Assembly (NCBI GenBank): GCA_003342895.1
Contig: PTFA01000312.1
Location: 186,001-250,000 of the forward strand
Source of the DNA: Casuarius casuarius
Taxonomy: Eukaryota; Chordata; Aves; Casuariiformes; Casuariidae
Length of the DNA: 64,000 bases
Direction of reading: 5' to 3'
How positions within the stretch are numbered: position 1 is the first letter of the stretch; every line of letters starts with the position of its first letter. Of this stretch, positions 1 through 11,385 are shown one piece after another. The notes beneath the pieces were generated by a model, which was not told where the DNA came from, searched no databases, and saw only the letters and a program-made list of their open reading frames with translations. The translations under genes and the position numbers were made by a program.

Positions 1-1639
1 GTAGTAGCTATCTGTGCTTGCAAGAAAGCCGTGTCCCTACAGGAGAAAGTAGATCGATGCTAAGCAATGAGGAGGGGTACTTTCAACATTATTTATGTGA
101 AAAAATCTTCCTAGAAAGCTATTAAGCAGGAGATCTGTGATGTTTTTGTTATTCAAACTTCAGTCCTTTTATANTGCTTTCCAGCTGTTTGCTTCTAGCT
201 TTTTACTTTTATGCTCATTCAGTTTTGCAGCTGGAAAAGTTGTGCAGCATTTTTGCATCTGGACCAGAAAAAACAGAAAGCCAGCACTTTCTAACACCAG
301 CAAAGAATGTGTGTGCAGAGATGGTCAAAAGACTGAGTTAGTTACACTAATGCTTTTGGAAGCATATCCACTCATTATATTGATTATGATGACTCAGGGA
401 AAGCAAAATGTTCATAACATACCTAATGGGATTGTTGGCCATCTTCCCAATAGCCACCTAAATATTCCTGGGGTGATTGCTCACTATTGATTTTAACTGT
501 GGATTTAGCCATTGATTTCAGGAAGCCAGAGACAGTAGATGGACCAGTGGGATGGAAAGCAAACAGAATTACAAGGAGAAAAAGATTGTTGTGAAGATTC
601 TTGTTGAGCTTCCGCTAATTTCCTTGGTTCTAATTAGTTTCCAATTGTACTGTGGGTGTCTCATAAGCATCCTTAGCAAGAGCAGTGACTTGTGTTATCT
701 TCTGTTCTGTGGGGAGATAGCTGTGATGCAGCAAACCAGACTGACTTGCCAATAAAATGGCGCCTTGTTACTTCAGACTGGCAGGAAATAACATTGCAAC
801 ATGGATTTTTGCTTATGTTTAGTTATGTGATATTGGTTACATGGTATTGAGCATTCAAAGGCAGCCCTTCCAACAAAGGGCTCTCAATGCAGGAGGCAAT
901 TTAATTAATCTAGGTAGGGAGCTGCTGATTGTTGGTAAGGAGATGCTGTGTTTGAGAGATTCAGTGTGATGACTGCAAACCTAGTTAATAGATAATGAAG
1001 CTCTCTTCTTGCAGAGGAAGTAGTGGCAGAGTTCAGGTTGAGTTGCTCTTTGTAATATCTCATTGCTGGAGGATCAGGACGCATGTGAGAAGGCACGCTT
1101 GAAATCGTCTGCTGTTAAACTGCTCATCGGAGCTTGTCAAGGTTAGAAAGCTCCATGAAAGCCTAGACTGATGTCGCCTTATTCTGCTTCTCTGGAGTGT
1201 CCTTATGTGTTGCTAAGGAAATTGCAAAAGGAGATAAAAGATGCTCATAGTTGTTCAGATGAAAGAATCCAAGATGAATGAGAGGCTAAATATTTTCTCT
1301 TTAGATACAGGGCCAGACTGTCACTCTAAACCACAGACTCCATTACACAGGGGAGAAATGTGAAAAGAAACCCCATGGTAGCGGCAAGAGGACTGCACTT
1401 TTGACAGGCTCTGCTGGATTTCCTTTTTCTGGGTTGTGGTAAAAGCATATCAGGTGTCTTCGAATGCCTGCAGTGTCCAATTTCAGTCCACCATCCAAAT
1501 CCTTTGAAGATGAGGAGACCTTGGCTCCACCTTCTCTATTACCTTGCTTGCATCTTCCTGCCACACAGAGAAATCATATATAGGAATCTGTATGGCCATA
1601 CTTAAAGTAGTATTTCAAAACTTCAAAGCCCATCTTGGG

Positions 1640-1740
1640 ATTTTAATCCAACAATATCCCTGTGGGATAAGGAAGATCTATTATCCCGATTTTCAGAGGA
1701 TAAATGCAGGTAAAAGGAGGATGTAAGTGACTTAAGAGGA
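1640..1740 (+). repeat. MIR-like SINE fragment (3' part)
   Basis: The order of words matches the 3' half of the ancient MIR SINE: TTTAATCCAACAATATCCCT, then GTGGGATAAGGAAGATC, TATTATCCCGATTTTCAGAG, and finally GTAAGTGACTTAAGAG. These mirror the MIR words for 'TTTAATCCTCACAACAACCC', 'TGAGGTAGGTA', 'TTATCCCCATTTTACAGA' and 'GTTAAGTAACTTGCC'. MIR-type CORE-SINEs were active before the mammal-bird split, so a fragment in a bird is plausible. The match is by eye. Confidence 0.55.
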
Positions 1741-4700
1741 AGAGGAAAAGGTGGAAAAGGTTTTGGCTGAGCCACAAATTAAACCTGTTTCTAGAGTTCC
1801 AGTATCATGCATTGCACATTTTTTTCCTACCCATTGTTTCCACTTGTAGTAGTCTGCTACGTTCTTTATGCAGCAGACTCATTTTACATGCTGTATGCCT
1901 TCTTGATATTAGTCATAGCTTAATCTTCTGTGTTGTTTACCTCTGGCCTACAGTTATCTGGCCAGTCATAATCTGACCCAAAGCCTTTAACCCACAAAAT
2001 AGCTAGGGGTGCACAACGGGATGTAGAGATACAGACCTTTTACTACTGCTCACAAGGGAAAGCTGTGTTTTAGTCACAGTTAGGAACCTGCAACGGGCTT
2101 GGGTTACTTTGCTTTTCTTCCTGGAATCCATCCTCTGCTTGATGCATTTTATCAACCCAGGTTTTCATTGGCATTGAATGTTGTTAAAAAAAAAAAAAAG
2201 AAGAGCTAAGAGAAAATACCACTGATGGAAGGGACCAGTGACCATGGAGGTGCCAAATCAGAACAAGCCAAGGTGTTTAGCCTGCTCATCAGCCTGTTCA
2301 GTTTCCAATAACTGGATTTTGAATTCAGGAAGTTTACATACATTCCAAGTAAGTCCATGCCTGAATTCAATGCATGTACTACAGGAAGGAAAAGGTAGTT
2401 GAAAAAATGTGAGGTCATGCATTTAGAATCAAGACTGTGTTTCATTTCTTCCTTATAACCACCTTGTTCCCAAAGTATCTATTAGGTTCTGAGTCTGAGA
2501 AGTATAAAATTCTTTTTACTGCTTTGAGCATGGAGGCCTTACAGTTTGTTATCTACATGGCATCTTGCAAGCGAGAATTCCTGCAGAATGACAATCTCCG
2601 TATCCTGATTTATGCAGAGTTTTCCTGCCTGCTTCTCTCCCATGCAATCTTACTGCTATTTGTCTTTGAAACCAGCAGAGAAAATTATCACATCAAGTAC
2701 AAAGTGCCTGATAAGTTAACAGTTCCACTGTCAGGCCACCCAATTTGGCTATTTCAGTATCTCTATCTAATGTTTCATTGCTTGTACCAAAGGATTTTTG
2801 GTCAGAGTGAGTGATGAATAGATGTATACTGAAAAAGGTATTTACATCCACTCTGCAATTAAATTGAACCATTGTAAACAACTGGAGACAAAATAGGCAG
2901 TAGAGGGTCAGCTGCATCAATGCTGCGGGAACCTGCCCAGGTAGAAGTTCTTTCTTTGGGATGGGAAAAAAATGCCTCTTTTGCAGGAAGCCGTGCAGTT
3001 AAACCAGTTTAATGATACAGTAACACAGCTAACGTGCATTTTTCCTCCTCTAAATGATTTGGAAAAAAGTGCTGATATTTTTTTTCTTCTGACCTTCTTA
3101 TTAACTGTATTAAATAAGATTAGGTAAGCATTTGCGTCAGCAACAACATTTCACAATCGAATGTTGGATGACAAAAAGAGCTAGCTTACTTTTTCTCCAA
3201 CTGCATGCCATGAATCAGTGAATTAATTTAGCAGCTGATGTGGAGAACAGTGTCGTGGAGCCTGGCTTGTAACCAGCCATCAGTGGTGTGCAGTGAAATT
3301 CTTGTATTGAACCAATCATCAGACAGACAAATTGCTCTGGAATTTGGGCATTATAGAAAGTAGAATCAAAAGTCCAAATCCCAATTTCTTGTGGACAGCA
3401 CCTGTCGGTACTGACTAATGTGATTTTGTTTTTTCAGGACACTTCATGATCTATTATAAAAAGGGAAGCCTTTACTCATGTGAATAATTCTTGTGATGTT
3501 TAGCAAAATAACCTACACAAATAAGAAGTACTTGCTTGAATAAGAGCTACAGAATTAGATCATGTGGGAATGACTTCAGTGGGGAATCCTAAAGAACCTG
3601 GCTTTCTTAGGGAAATTTTCANTTAGTTTATTAGTAGTAAACTTGGTTTATTAGAAATAATGTAAAACTATGTGCTATTTGTAAATTTTTACTAACACTT
3701 AGTATATATCTACCTACAGTAACAGCATCCTTCTCAGACTTATTTCAGTGGAACCTAGAAGCCAGAGAGAAACTTAGACTTTGAAGCTGACCGCCGCAGA
3801 GGTCTGGAAGGGAATGGATAGTAGAAGTCAGTCATTTAGCAAAGGCAGAAAGGTTGCCAGTGCAGCTGTGTGGCAGAGGCCAGTGAATCAGAACACATGA
3901 GAATCTCATTACTTTTTGGAGCTGTCCAGCTTTAAGTGTGAACTAAAATTCTAGCCACGCAGGAGGAACTATTGTAGGGCAGCGCATTAAAAACAAAAAA
4001 CCCTCCACCTCAATACTTTTGGTATTAAAAAAAAAAAGTATAACAGTAAATACTAAAGAGAGCACTACGAAAAAAATCCCAAACATGAACTTTTGGGCAA
4101 TCTGGTGACACTAAAGGAAAGCAACTGTGGTTAAAACAGAAATTATCTTTGGGGAAAAAGAATAAAATTAATGGCTTTAGGTAATCTTTATTCATGTATG
4201 TTTATTGAACACAAAGACCCTAGCCTGAAGTGTGAAAAGCACCTTTTGCTTGTCAAAAATCAAGATCAGGAACAAGAAGTGCTGGGGTGTGAAGCTGTCT
4301 ACAGGGCCTTGGCCCACAGTGAACAGCTTCAGAAAAAGGGATGCATGCCAAGGGACTCGAAGGGAGAGAAGGGACTCCAAGATGTCCTGATGGCTTATCT
4401 ACCATGTCCTCGCTGATTGAATCAGTAAAAATGTTGTAAGATTTCTACATGTATTTTACACTTTAATCTTCAAGCTCAGAAACACCAAGTCACANTGTTC
4501 CAAGTATCAGACCCAGGGAACTGCCAAAGCTCATGATCTGAGTACACAAAACTGTGTCCTTATCATTAGTCCCATTCATGCTTCTATGTCTTCATTGATG
4601 AATCTATTCCTGTCTCCCAAAAGTCAGCTGCCGTCGTTGCACACAGAGCTGCAAACAGCGTTCTGTATTTCATAACCTGGAGTTCTGTACCCGTTATTGC

Positions 4701-5151
4701 TCCTTACGGCAATTTTAAAGATGTATTTTATTTAAGTAAGCTTTTCTTCATCAAAATAACTGTAACAGATGTTTTATGTTCAGTTTGTTTTGCTATGTGG
4801 TAACACTGCAGAGAGAGATTAAATTAACTCCCAAAGTGGCATATTTCCAGGTTGAAATTAAACAAGAAGACCTAGAAGCATATGTCCAATCGAAAGTCAA
4901 ATATGCATTCAGAGGACAGACAGGGTGACAGTGCTGTGTTTACTGATTACTGATTTACATGGTTTCATTGTTTACAATGAAAAGTGTGCCAAGATCTGCA
5001 GAATACCTGTATGTGTTTAAGCTTCACATTGGTGGTAACAGAGCTCAGTTTATACTAAAGCTTATGTCTAACTTATCTTTGTTCTCTTGAACCGTGATTC
5101 TCTCTATTCCTTTAATGTTCATCCATTTTTCTGTATCAATAATCTTTAAGA

Positions 5152-5182
5152 GTGTGTGTATATATATGTGTGTATGTATATA
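5152..5182. repeat. Alternating TG/TA dinucleotide tract
   Basis: These 31 bases of strictly alternating purine-pyrimidine sequence are mostly GT and AT steps. They are followed to about 5213 by further AT-rich and CA-rich bases (GCACACCCACACAC). It is an interrupted microsatellite inside a MOCOS intron. Confidence 0.85.
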
Positions 5183-6654
5183 GAGTATATATATTTATGC
5201 ACACCCACACACTTACCCCTGACATACATATCAATAATCTTTGTCTACTGTACAGGCTAATATATACCACTCAGTTAAAAATATTATTGGAGAAGGCTAT
5301 TGGGTCTTGTCACTTGTTTCACTTCTGAAGTGAAAGGCTAGAATGAAAGTCCAGGGCCTTCATTAAAGAACAGTAATGATGATATATTCGACAAAAGGAA
5401 AACAATTAAAAAATTGGTTGTTAACAATTCCTTGAAGCTGGGTTGTGGAAACTTCTTTACACTACGTGTACTTTGAAAATCAAAGTTGCCCCAGCAATAT
5501 TTCTTTGAAAAATAATATTAAAAAAAGATTATATATTTTAAAGCTTTTTGTATACTGAGCAAAGGAAGCCAAACACTGAACAATTTCAGCAGTGAAATAA
5601 CTGTCATGATTTTCGCCTTGCTTGTCATCATTAACAGAGTGATAGATCCACCCACAAGTCACTAGCGCCATGACAAACCGTGTTATGTCAGGATGACAAC
5701 TTTTTTCATAGAAATAAATAAGTCAAGAAAATGTCACTGTTCCCAGATTGAAGTCTTCTGACAAAACAAAGTTAATAACACCACAACAGCCTTTCTCAAC
5801 AGATGCCTTTTACTATAANTTAGATTTGAGAAACATGCTTTGAACACTGTGTATTCTCCAAAGAATTAAACACGTATAGGGATCTTGGGACTGATTCTTT
5901 TCTCTGCTTTCCAAGTCTGGATATGTGAAGTTATTTTGGTTGTGTTTCCATTTGAAAACTGAACCATTTTGAACTGAACTAATGCGGCAGCATGTATTTA
6001 AGCATGAACGTGAGAACGGTGCACTGTAATGATGTAGGATTCTTTTTTATATGTGTAACACACTTTTGTGTGGAGTGCCGTGTGCCCCACACATGAAAAA
6101 AATTTTAAATGCTGTTTGAACTTCTTGTAGCAGAGTTAGACACTACTGAGGTTGAATTATTTCAGCCTGGAGTAAGTTCTGACAAAGGGCTTGATTTTTC
6201 AGTTTGCTGAGATAGTGAAAGTAAAGGGGCTTGGCAGCTCCCACACTCAAGCTCGCAGGTGAGGAGACGGAAGATAGACTGAATTATACAGCTGAGATTA
6301 TCCAGAAAGTCTTTGCTGCGTATGTTGGGCTAGTATCCTATACAAAGAGATTTTGTGTTAAAAAAAAAAAGGCAATAGAGATTAAGCCAGCTAGAAAAAT
6401 TAAATTGTATGTTTACATTGAAACATTTAACAGGTAAAACATGCTTACATAGTTTCCTAACATAGTTAGGAAAGTGATTGGTTTAAAATGATCAACACTT
6501 CCATTCCTTCACCTTTAAGCTGAGATTTCTATCAAACGTGTGTCACGTGATTCACTGTCAGCTGTCATTCTGTGTCAAGCTGAACCTGAGCTCCTATGAG
6601 GCCAGTGTTACTGGAGTGCCTGAGTCCTCTCAATCTGTAATGTTGGTCCTTAGA

Positions 6655-6755
6655 GCTCCAATTTCTCCATTTTGCAGCAGAGGAGCTAAAGCACAGAGAG
6701 ATTAATGAAACTTGTGTGAGGTTGTTTTGGAAGTCTGTGGCAGAGAGAGGATGTG
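6655..6755 (+). repeat. MIR-like SINE fragment (3' part)
   Basis: CTCCATTTTGCAGCAGAGGA, then AAGCACAGAGAGATTAATGA, followed by AACTTGTGTGAGGTTG and CTGTGGCAGAGAGAGG, resembles the MIR run of 'CCATTTTACAGATGAGGAAA', 'GGCACAGAGAGGTTAAGT', 'AACTTGCCCAAGGTCAC' and 'GTGGCAGAGCTGGGA'. The order and spacing are kept. It is diverged, as expected for an element of this age. Confidence 0.55.
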
Positions 6756-7479
6756 CCAAGCTTCATGCTACTTTTCTGATCATTTGACTATCCTTCTTCC
6801 CAGCCCTGACTGGGACTCAGTTATGTATTGTCAAAGAAATAATGCAAAAACTGTACCTGCTCAGTTAACCTGCTCAGTTGCTCTTGTTACTTTTTGAAAT
6901 CAGCGTAAAGAATTTTCAGATCCCTTCAGTGTGCTTCCGTGGTTTCTTCGCTGTGCTATGAAACCCTGCCAGTCCACATCTCATCTCTGCAGTGCCAGCC
7001 TCCCACTGCATACCTACGTGTTTCTCCTTCTGAGGCACATGAAGATGTGTGCTTCTGCTCTCCTTGCACATGTTTTTCATACCCTGACGTAATTTATTCA
7101 TTATTTAGTCATCCATTATTGTATTTATGCCCTTGCATTATTTCATGGAAGATAAATGATATAACCAGAAAAGCACAGCACCAGGAAAGCGTGGGTCAGT
7201 GGTTGTGTGCGGAACATTCAGAGAGGTATTCCAGCTTAGTGCCTACCCTGTCAGGTGTTGTTGCTTACCGGGGGCTGATTCTTCAAGCACTTGTGTGCCC
7301 AAACCCACTGTTATTATTCGTTTCTATAGTGAGGACTTAGAGTTTCAGATCCTTCGTGAACAGGATTTCCTTTGGCTAACCAAAGAGATACCCCAGTCCT
7401 CTCTTCTCCCTCCATAGAGGCAGTTTCATTCATTGTTCTGTCCAGACACTGAATGACACAACTGCAGGCCTGTAATCAC

Positions 7480-7560
7480 CACCACTGATGTGAATGAACC
7501 TGTTCATGGGTTTAAAATTAAGCACATACATTGGCATTAACAGGATCAGGGCCTGAAGTG
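7480..7560 (+). repeat. Degraded amniote interspersed repeat
   Basis: CATGGGTTTAAAATTAAGCA, followed by CATACATTGGCATTAACAGG and ATCAGGGCCTGAA, resembles a family common in turtles and crocodilians with the words 'GGGCTTAAAGTTAAGCA', 'CATGCTTAAGTGCT' and 'GAATCAGGGCC'. I do not recall its repeat-library name with confidence. The match is partial and by eye. Confidence 0.4.
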
Positions 7561-7568
7561 ATGTGCTC

Positions 7569-7602
7569 TGTGTGTGTGCGCGTGTGTGCGCGCGCACGTA
7601 TG
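7569..7602. repeat. TG/CG alternating tract, Z-DNA type
   Basis: These 34 bases are strictly alternating pyrimidine-purine, made of TG and CG steps with a central GTGTGTGCGCGCGCAC. CpG steps are rare elsewhere in this DNA, so their clustering here stands out. The tract lies 260 bases upstream of the exon at 7862. Confidence 0.9.
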
Positions 7603-7861
7603 GCAGAGTGCACTCCCTTTCGTGCCAAAGTAATTATTTCTGCTTCCGTCATTGTTTTCTTTTAGCTGAAATAACAAAGCTGAAAAATCCTCACTGATTA
7701 TTGGAATGCTAACAGCTTCAACCAATGTGTTAATAATTTAGAGAGGTAATTTACCTCAGATTGATTTGTACCTTTAAGACATTCTGTGTTGTTTACCACA
7801 ATTTTAAAATGCATCTCTTTCATTCTTCTCCTTTGTCTTTATCTTCTGCTGAATTGGGAAG

Positions 7862-7978
7862 GTGGACAAGATGGCCAGTCTCTACAACATACATGTCCGC
7901 ACAGGTTGCTTCTGTAACATGGGAGCCTGCCAGATGCATTTAGGTATAAGCAATGAGGACATCCGAAGAAACCTGCAG
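7862..7978 (+). CDS. MOCOS: MOCOS exon: end of NifS-like domain with the persulfide Cys motif
   Basis: This 117-nt exon encodes 39 codons, in phase at both ends, beginning VDKMASLYN and ending IRRNLQ. Its core is GCFCNMGAC at exon residues 15-23, with Cys codons at 7907-7909, 7913-7915 and 7928-7930. In MOCOS and plant ABA3 this motif carries the cysteine that forms the protein-bound persulfide. I believe the middle Cys corresponds to Arabidopsis ABA3 Cys430, but that equivalence is from memory. The preceding RTG and following HLGISN are also typical of the family. Met replaces the Thr or Pro usual after CFCN, a position that varies between species. The acceptor is AG at 7860-7861 and the donor is GTGAGT at 7979-7984, a strong consensus. 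No other protein family I know shares this combination. Confidence 0.95.
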
Positions 7979-10926
7979 GTGAGTTTTTGAATAAGATTAC
8001 ATGGTATGTTTCCCATGGAGAAGACCTAGACTCGGTGACCCAGGAGACTCTGAATTTGCTGATGAATGGAAGGGTTGAAGGAGAGAAGAAAATCTGGCCC
8101 CCCAAAAACCTAACTAGTTGAAAGATAAAGTAGGTATATCATGGCCTGTGCTTTTGAGTCTCTGCAACTTACAGAATAAAGGCAAGTTTGATTTGTTTTC
8201 TCTGATCTTTCAACTCAGTTGCCATGTTAAAGAAATAAATGAACTGCAATTCATTGAAATGAGGTGTTGAAACAAAATCATTTGATGATCCAAAANTAAT
8301 ATGTGTTGTTTATTTTTATTTCATCGGAAAATATGAAATCATAGCTTCTTGTTCTGATTTGGAATTAAATGAAACGAAGACTTCCTGCAGAACAGAAGTT
8401 CCTGGACAGTTCAACTCATGTTGTTCCTGAAGTATCCTTCATTGTACTCAATAATGTTCAAATAGTATAGATGTATTCCTTTTGGGCGTTATAGTCTAAA
8501 AGGCATACACAAATTGGACAAGAAACAATACATAAGAACAAGCTGTGAATCTCTGACAGCAAAGTAAATTTAGGAAATTATACACATAGATGACATGTCT
8601 ACCTAGATTACTGGTTTGTTAGATTGTTAGAACATGAACATAAAGACTGTTTCCTAACTGCATCTTGATGACTAATATTCTCCATGAATTGTCGTTAAAA
8701 GATGTGTAGCAGGATGTATTACAACGAAGGGGAGGAGGCCTCATATCTGTATATTTGTCAGAGTTTGGAATTACAATAAATGAATACAGAACAATCCAAA
8801 ACTGTATTAACAGTATTCTTCAAAAGATGCAAAATGATAATGACTGTATTGATATTGCAGCTCCCTTACAATTTCATAGAGACGTTTAGATAAATTTGCA
8901 AATGCATTTATATGCAAGACTGATAGCTCAAGTCCTTAAAGGGAGAGAGCTCTTTATTACCTCCCTTGGCAAAATGGTTGTTTCATTTGCCATGGAAAAC
9001 TCTGTGTCCATAGCCTACTCTTCCATAATCCATTTAAAAACAGATGAGTGAACTTGAATTTTTGAGGGGAAACAGCTTCTCCAGGGTACTCAGAGAAAAG
9101 AAAAAATCTCTTGCCTTCTGTTAAGGAGAAAAAATCCAAATGAACAGCTACACCACTCTCATGGATCTTCTCATATGAAGAGGATTTTGTGAAGGACTGA
9201 GTGGGCTTTTATAGGTAATAAAGCTAAGCATTTTTAAATGGGACAGGCCAAACCCCAACCCCAAACCTATAAAGAGACACTTTATCTGCCAAAGGGGGTG
9301 ATGAGGTAGTGCAGGCAAGCAGTTGTCATTTTGGGACATTCTCACTGGTTGTTTGAGAAGGATCTAACTGAGTTATTGACANCATTACTGCATAGGGAAT
9401 GCAGCCATTTTCCCATTATTTGCACATATACTTTGTTTTTGCATCTTCCCAGGTTACTGACTGCATTCTTCCTTCCCTAATGAAGATTTCCATGTTTTGT
9501 AAGCAGTTTGAAACTGCTTGTGAGTGAGGACTTTCTGTTCTCAAGGGTCTGTGGAAAGTTGGTTTCCTTGGGATGTTGGACAGGAACTCATTTACTTACT
9601 TGAACAGCAGGAACCTCTTTTCTCAGTCAGTCAATCAATACCTGGCAGAAAGGTTACATGTATATTAAGAGATGCAACATAATTTGGTAAATGTTGATTC
9701 TGCTCTGTTGTCAGGGGTAAAAGCTGCATCACACAAATCAAAATATTTAATGCTGTATTTCATGCTTTGACACTGTTGGGTTTTTTTTTATTTCTTCTTG
9801 CATAAATGGAAGCTGTGTTCATTGAACTATGACATTTCTTGCTTTAAAAAGCCCTCATGTAAATAATCTATTCACACTTCTGGTTTTATGTAGCACAAAT
9901 GCATAAATAAATGAAATTCTAAGAAAAAAACAGTTGCTGTACTTTACACGAATAAGGATGCTGACTTACATTGGTGAGCTAATGTTAGGTGGATGATCAA
10001 AGAGGGTCACTGGCTTATCTCATTGCGGGTGAGTACCAGCATTCACTGACCCCCTTAGTGAAGACGAGACTTGTGCTCTGAGAACTTTCTAGAGAGTGCT
10101 ATGTGAAAGGCATATGTTGAATAGAGAGGTATCTATACGGAGGTCACTTCTTTGGGACATGGAAAAAAAAAGCCTGTCACAAAATTGAGATATTTGAGAG
10201 ATTTTTCAGCCAAAGCTTTTTCTTGAGTTGAAATCTGTGTTTTTCAAAGGTGGAAAGATTAGGGAGAAAGCTAGATCTGTCCATCCTGAAAGGACCATAT
10301 TGACTGGATCAGTGAGACTGATTTACTGCATATCCCAATGACTGGGGAAGTCACTTTGGATGTTGGAGTTCTAGATTCAAATCTCTGTTTTGCTAATATC
10401 CCAGGCAAGTTCTTAGCTGCATAGCTATCCACTGGACTGTGTAACAAAAGCCAGGAGTAATCCACTGATTACATATGATGGAACAGTTCCAAAAGGGAAG
10501 ATCAAGAAACCTGCCCTCCAAAAATCAGCAGTCTAGTGGTTTGCTCTCATGTCTAAACATAATATCCCCATTTAAATCTCAGTGAACTGTGCAGAACAGA
10601 GGCTGGATGCACCTGAGACTGACCCTGCTGCTGGGCTGTGCTGGGGCCTACAGACTTTTCCTGAATCTCCACATAAGTTTTTGAGCACTCTTTTGCCTTA
10701 GCGTAGAGTAGGATAAGCATCTCAAAACAATCTTCTTCCCAGCTTGAGTAAGGCAGTTGGGAATTTTTTTGCCATTATCTCTTTATATTCAGGGGTTTAC
10801 TGTATATTTTTTAAAACAGTTCTTCAGGCTAAAATTAACAGACTGGTGATAACTATGTAAAATAAGGGAGAAATAGAGCAAAGTCTGTCCTAGTAGCTCC
10901 CTGTTTTTCTTTCTGTTTCAAATTAG
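7979..10926 (+). other. MOCOS: MOCOS intron, about 2.9 kb
   Basis: This AT-rich intron is bounded by GTGAGT and a pyrimidine-rich TTAG acceptor at 10923-10926. I see no exon, RNA gene or clear transposable element in it. The minus-strand open frames at 8957-9139 and 10271-10465 have no recognisable content and no splice logic. Confidence 0.8.
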
Positions 10927-11385
10927 GCTGGCCATATATGTGGAGATGATATAGACCTGGTTGATGGACGTCCCACTGGTTCTGTGAGAATATCGTTTGG
11001 CTACATGTCTACTTTTGAAGATGCACAGACTTTTTTGAAATTCATCATAGCCACCAGATTCTCCAAATCAGACACTGAGGTTCCCTTCCAATCCTCTGTT
11101 ACAAAGCTGACAACAGAGTCTGTCAGATCTCCAGTTCGGGATGACTGCCCTTCCTGTGACAATGCAAATAAATTGGCTCCAAGAGTGCACATCTTAGACA
11201 GAGACCTCTGGGAGAATTCATCTGCAACAATGAAGACTATCGATTGGCAGCCACCAGACACTGCATCGGAAAGCATAAGGGCAGCTGTTTCTGACACTGC
11301 AGTACCAACATGTAGAAGAGGTGGCAAACCCATTACTGTCACCAACATTTACCTGTATCCAATCAAATCATGCTCTGCATTTGAG
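10927..11385 (+). CDS. MOCOS: MOCOS exon: end of desulfurase domain, linker, start of MOSC_N
   Basis: This is the largest exon in the window, at 459 nt or 153 codons, phase 0 at both ends. It opens with AGHICGDDIDLVDGRPTGS and then VRISFGYMST, the well-conserved end of the class V aminotransferase fold. About 95 residues of polar, Ser/Thr-rich sequence follow, with no recognisable domain. This is the interdomain linker, known to be poorly conserved in MOCOS. The exon closes with VTNIYLYPIKSC and AFE, the first beta strand of the MOSC_N domain, where the YPIKSC signature is shared with mARC proteins. The donor GTATAA at 11386-11391 is weaker than most others in this gene. Reading through it would hit TAA at 11389-11391 at once, which supports the splice. 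Confidence 0.95.

Larger units (their letters stand above)
1..7861 (+). other. MOCOS: MOCOS intron, 3' part only
   Basis: This is the tail of the intron before the Cys-motif exon. I looked for the preceding MOCOS coding sequence (the aminotransferase part that ends just before VDKMASLYN) and found nothing resembling it, so that exon lies upstream of the window. The stretch holds two MIR-like fragments (about 1640-1740 and 6655-6755), a 14-base A run (2186-2199), alternating TG/TA DNA (5152-5182) and TG/CG DNA (7569-7602), and an old amniote repeat (about 7480-7560). The 125-codon open frame at 2437-2814 has no recognisable domain. The acceptor is AG at 7860-7861. Its pyrimidine stretch lies mainly at about 7815-7848, some distance upstream of the junction. 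Confidence 0.8.

Noticed and set aside
2437..2814. 125-codon plus-strand open frame with hydrophobic stretches.
   Set aside because: No domain, no Kozak-type context or splice partner, and an equally long minus-strand frame overlaps its end. It lies inside a MOCOS intron.
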